Part shown: piece by piece, positions 61,422 to 64,000 of the stretch | Numbering within the stretch: position 1 is the first letter of the stretch | Layout of the letters: every line of letters starts with the position of its first letter | Source: Roseobacter sp. SK209-2-6 | Lineage (GTDB): Bacteria > Pseudomonadota > Alphaproteobacteria > Rhodobacterales > Rhodobacteraceae | Direction: 5' to 3' | Assembly (NCBI RefSeq): GCF_000169455.1 | Contig: NZ_AAYC01000002.1 | Span: 434,001-498,000 of the forward strand | Length of the DNA stretch: 64,000 bases | The notes under the pieces: generated by a model | Told to the model about the DNA's origin: nothing | What the model saw: only the letters and a program-made list of their open reading frames with translations | Database searches by the model: none | Position numbers and translations under genes: made by a program

Positions 61422-61787
61422 TCAGATGAAACCACGCCAGCGCAGAACAACAATCAACAAAGTGGCGACCGCCAGGATCGAAAAGGCCATGCTGCCCAGG
61501 ACGGAAAGGATGCGCCCCTTTCGCCGGTCCGCCAGATCAATTTCCTTGAGATGCGCCTTTACCTCTTTTGCGGCTGAGACAAGCCCGGCCTGATCCAGCG
61601 TAAAGCGCAGCTTGGGGTGCTCGAGCAATGGCAGAGCCGTAGCAAGGCGCATCCCCTGTCGGTAAATCCGACGCGGCAGACGCCTGCGGGCCTTTTTCAA
61701 TGCCTCAGTCAGTGAACCCGAGGCTTCTGCATGGGATTTCAACAGCGCCTGAACCTCTTCGATTTCGGCAAAAATGTCCTGCGCCAT
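61422..61787 (-). CDS. Small hypothetical protein with C-terminal membrane anchor
   Basis: The 121-residue protein is helical and basic in the middle (LKKARRRLPRRIYRQGMRLATAL). It has one C-terminal hydrophobic helix, ILSVLGSMAFSILAVATLLIVVL, so it is probably tail-anchored in the inner membrane. No domain is recognised. It is divergent from the alpha/beta-hydrolase gene and ends 61 bases before the tetR start on the same strand, so it could be transcribed into tetR. Confidence 0.65.
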   Translation of the reverse strand: MAQDIFAEIEEVQALLKSHAEASGSLTEALKKARRRLPRRIYRQGMRLATALPLLEHPKLRFTLDQAGLVSAAKEVKAHLKEIDLADRRKGRILSVLGSMAFSILAVATLLIVVLRWRGFI

Positions 61788-61926
61788 AACTTATCCCGCG
61801 TTTCAGGGGGTGTTCGAAACACCCCAGATCTTGTCACATCTAAAGCAGAGCCCTGCCCTGCTCAATGGCGGGGCGGAAAATCGATTTGGGCTGGCGAAGC
61901 CCTGCCTGCGGGTTTATCAGTTTGGC

Positions 61927-62685
61927 ATGCTGAATTTCCTGACCCATGGCTCTGCCACCGACAAAACACCGCTGCTCATCGTTCATGGTCTTTATGGATC
62001 AGCCCGCAATTGGGGCGTCATCGCCAAGCGACTGTCCGATGAACGCCAGGTGATCGCGGTAGATATGCGCAATCATGGGCAAAGCCCCAAGACCAGCAGC
62101 CACACCTACATAGAATTAGCTGATGATCTGGCAGAGGTCATCGCTGCCCATGGTGGCAAGATGGATGTCATTGGCCACTCCATGGGGGGCAAGGCCGCAA
62201 TGATGCTGGCGCTGCGTCATCCAGAGGCCATTGGTCGCCTGATCGTCGCCGATATCGCGCCCGTCAGCTATAGCCATAGCCAGATCAAGTTCATCGAGGC
62301 CATGCGGTCGGTAGATTTCTCCCACGTAGAGCGTCGCCCCGACGCAGAGGCCCAACTTGCAGAAGCCGGGGTCGAACCCGCCCTCCAGAGCTTCTTCACG
62401 CAATCCTTGGACATTCCCAACAAGGGCTGGAAACTCAACCTGGAGACACTGGCAAAGCATATGCCGGACATCATGGCCTTCCCTAAAACCGGGGCCAGCT
62501 GGGATGGACCAGTCTTATTCCTCTCTGGGGGCGAGTCTGACTATGTTTTACGCGAACACCGCGAACAGACTCAGGCTCATTTCCCCAAAGCACGGTTTGC
62601 CAAGATCCCAGGTGCGGGGCACTGGCTTCATGCGGAAAAACCACGTGAATTCGAAGCCAACGCCCGCGCTTTTTTGAATGCCTGA
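61927..62685 (+). CDS. Alpha/beta-hydrolase, YbfF-like esterase
   Basis: The 252-residue cytoplasmic protein has the oxyanion segment LLIVHGLYGSARNW and DMRNHGQSP. The nucleophile elbow is VIGHSMGGKAAMMLAL (Ser ~residue 93) and the C-terminal GAGHWLHAEKP carries the catalytic His. This pattern matches the YbfF acyl-CoA/ester hydrolases. The frame is open upstream to 61774 but that part lacks homology, so the ATG at 61927 (MLNFLTHG) was chosen, despite a weak ribosome site. The physiological substrate is unknown. Confidence 0.88.
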   Translation: MLNFLTHGSATDKTPLLIVHGLYGSARNWGVIAKRLSDERQVIAVDMRNHGQSPKTSSHTYIELADDLAEVIAAHGGKMDVIGHSMGGKAAMMLALRHPEAIGRLIVADIAPVSYSHSQIKFIEAMRSVDFSHVERRPDAEAQLAEAGVEPALQSFFTQSLDIPNKGWKLNLETLAKHMPDIMAFPKTGASWDGPVLFLSGGESDYVLREHREQTQAHFPKARFAKIPGAGHWLHAEKPREFEANARAFLNA

Positions 62686-62830
62686 GCGCAAACCAGAATC
62701 GACAGATCCGATTCTCATCCCCGCCGCGTTTCCTTCAGTGCCGCCCCCTCTCTTGCATGAGAATCGGATGAAGGCCGGTGAATTCTAACGGAGCCCAACC
62801 AGGGCAGAGCCACTAAGGATCTTGGCCGGA

Positions 62831-63022
62831 TCAAGAGGCCTGCCCGCGATAAAGACGCTGTGCAACCAGATAGGCCACAGGTGCGGCCAGAACAGCCCCA
62901 AATGCTGCGGCCATTAGAATGGCTTTGACGGTCACAAATCCGGCCACAAGAACCACTATAACCGCAGCGCCAGCCAGACTGCTGCCGATAAGGGAATACA
63001 AAACAGATGCAAGGCGTAGCAT
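62831..63022 (-). CDS. Small two-helix membrane protein
   Basis: The 63-residue product has two hydrophobic helices (AGAAVIVVLVAGFVTVKAIL and AAFGAVLAAPVAYLVAQ) and a short basic tail. GAGAGG precedes the ATG. Short membrane proteins like this are sometimes listed as CTP synthetase in related genomes, with no biochemical basis; this is recollection. Function unknown. Confidence 0.7.
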   Translation of the reverse strand: MLRLASVLYSLIGSSLAGAAVIVVLVAGFVTVKAILMAAAFGAVLAAPVAYLVAQRLYRGQAS

Positions 63023-63134
63023 AGAAACCTCTCATAAGATCAAAGCCATAACTCTGACTGAAACTTACCTCTCTTATCGGTTTCCAGCATTGATCCGGAT
63101 CAGATCATACCCCACAGACACTCAAAGCCTTTGG

Positions 63135-63533
63135 CTATTTTGTCATACCTCTATCCGCAGGTTCTTCGCAGCTGCCACCGGCCTGTTTCCAATCCGCAAA
63201 TCCGCCAAGGTTGTAGACCTGTGCATAGCCCATGTCCTTTAGCAGTTGTCCAGCAAGAGCGGCCCGCCCACCGCTTCCACAATACAAAACGATTACCCGA
63301 TCAGACTGAAGCGTCGGATCATAGAAAGGACAGGCCGGATCCGCCCGGAATTCCAACATCCCCCGTGGAATGTGATGGGAACCGGTGGCACGGCCATTCG
63401 CCTCTAGTTCCGGCGCGTCGCGCACATCAAGCAAGAGCGCGCCAGCCGCAACCATTTCGATTGCCCTTTCTGCAGGAATTTTTTCAACTGCCGCGTTGGC
63501 CTCCGCTATCATGCCCTGGACTGTCTTGGTCAT
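63135..63533 (-). CDS. Rhodanese-like domain protein
   Basis: This 132-residue single-domain rhodanese has GALLLDVRDAPELEANGRATGSHHIPRG. The active-site loop is VLYCGSGGRAALAGQLL with the catalytic Cys near residue 85, and the closing segment is VYNLGGFADWKQAGG. It should transfer sulfane sulfur or act in persulfide metabolism in the cytoplasm. There is no operon partner; the following 390 bases toward the window end are non-coding. Confidence 0.92.
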   Translation of the reverse strand: MTKTVQGMIAEANAAVEKIPAERAIEMVAAGALLLDVRDAPELEANGRATGSHHIPRGMLEFRADPACPFYDPTLQSDRVIVLYCGSGGRAALAGQLLKDMGYAQVYNLGGFADWKQAGGSCEEPADRGMTK

Positions 63534-63923
63534 TTCAAACTCCTGGCTCGGCTCACTTTGAGCTCTAAAGATCTAGCGCGTTTCAAGGTTTGGAATATGT
63601 AACCGCCAGGACCGGCAAAGTTCAACGCAGAACGATAAGTAAACGCTCCGCTCTTCTCTGAGCGGATCAGAAACCCCATTAAGCCCCCATTTAAATTGAC
63701 CATCCGATTTCATCAACCTCAGGAAAACGGCCCACTCCCAGGAACCTACCCTATGGTCTTTTACGCTTCGAAACCACGATCTGCAGGTGGCTTACCGTTA
63801 AAAACCGCAAAGCTTAACTAAATCCGTCGCACTTTTTTCCCGTTTTTCAGACCTTCGTATCCACTTGTTTACCATTGCCTGCCCATGAATAGGGCTAGCA
63901 TTGCGGACGCTTGAGGGTTTTCT

Positions 63924-64000
63924 ATGTATCGCGTTATTGGTTGTTTGACCCAAGAACATGACCTGTGGCTGGTGGGCCTTGCCGCCTTAGTCTGTGTCCT
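63924..64000 (+). CDS. MHYT-domain signalling protein, N-terminal start (3' truncated by window edge)
   Basis: The ATG at 63924 opens a frame, MYRVIGCLTQEHDLWLVGLA and then ALVCVL, running off the window. This is the start of an MHYT membrane sensor domain. LTxEHDLxLVxLAxLVC is its first helix. In related bacteria this domain is joined to GGDEF/EAL or histidine kinase modules. Output domain and function cannot be seen here. Confidence 0.65.
   Translation, partial: MYRVIGCLTQEHDLWLVGLAALVCV

Overview
The window looks like chromosome of a marine alphaproteobacterium of the Roseobacter group (Rhodobacteraceae). This is inferred from gene content and protein style: PurL/BolA/monothiol glutaredoxin in a row, ZapA with a coiled-coil partner, tkt and gap near each other, CoA-acylating methylmalonate-semialdehyde dehydrogenase, heterotetrameric sarcosine oxidase, PrpE behind TTTGCAAA boxes, and the MHYT protein at the right edge. 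No species is claimed. No rRNA, tRNA or CRISPR array was seen.

Layout. 1-19 kb is core genome: the end of a LysR regulator, a candidate small RNA, purL, a BolA/membrane protein/GrxD operon, zapA, transketolase, DUF808, GAPDH, coaD, a CBS protein, a LysR/mmsA divergent pair, a lipase-like hydrolase, an L,D-transpeptidase and a TPR/GT41 glycosyltransferase. A broken IS3 orfA lies at 19.2-19.5 kb.

19.6-37.7 kb is one catabolic locus. A seven-gene minus-strand operon encodes a creatinase-like M24 protein without metal ligands, an Asp/Glu-racemase/EutA-like protein, SoxB, SoxD, SoxA, SoxG and a Rieske oxygenase. A LysR regulator is divergent from it. An amino-acid-type ABC importer resembling EhuABCD follows. 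A second operon encodes another racemase-like protein, an M24 enzyme with intact metal ligands and a dimethylglycine-dehydrogenase-like flavoprotein, divergent from a GntR/HutC regulator with a double palindromic operator. I infer uptake of a small N-methylated, probably cyclic or amidine-containing compound, ring or amide opening, and stepwise demethylation to one-carbon tetrahydrofolate units. The substrate is unknown.

37.8-52 kb is a mobile island. Two nearly identical 1217-bp IS3-family elements in direct orientation flank about 10 kb. This segment carries a compact alginate-like (polymannuronate) set: an Alg44-like membrane-fusion protein, an Alg8-like synthase, AlgA, AlgD and a large RTX protein. 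Fragments of phage-type DNA-modification genes, a truncated AraC/GyrI regulator and older IS3 pieces lie around it.

52-64 kb is core-like again: prpE, an amidase, NAD kinase, glyA, a methyltransferase, a TetR-controlled pspA/yiaAB pair with four identical-type operators, a YbfF-like hydrolase, a rhodanese and the start of an MHYT protein.
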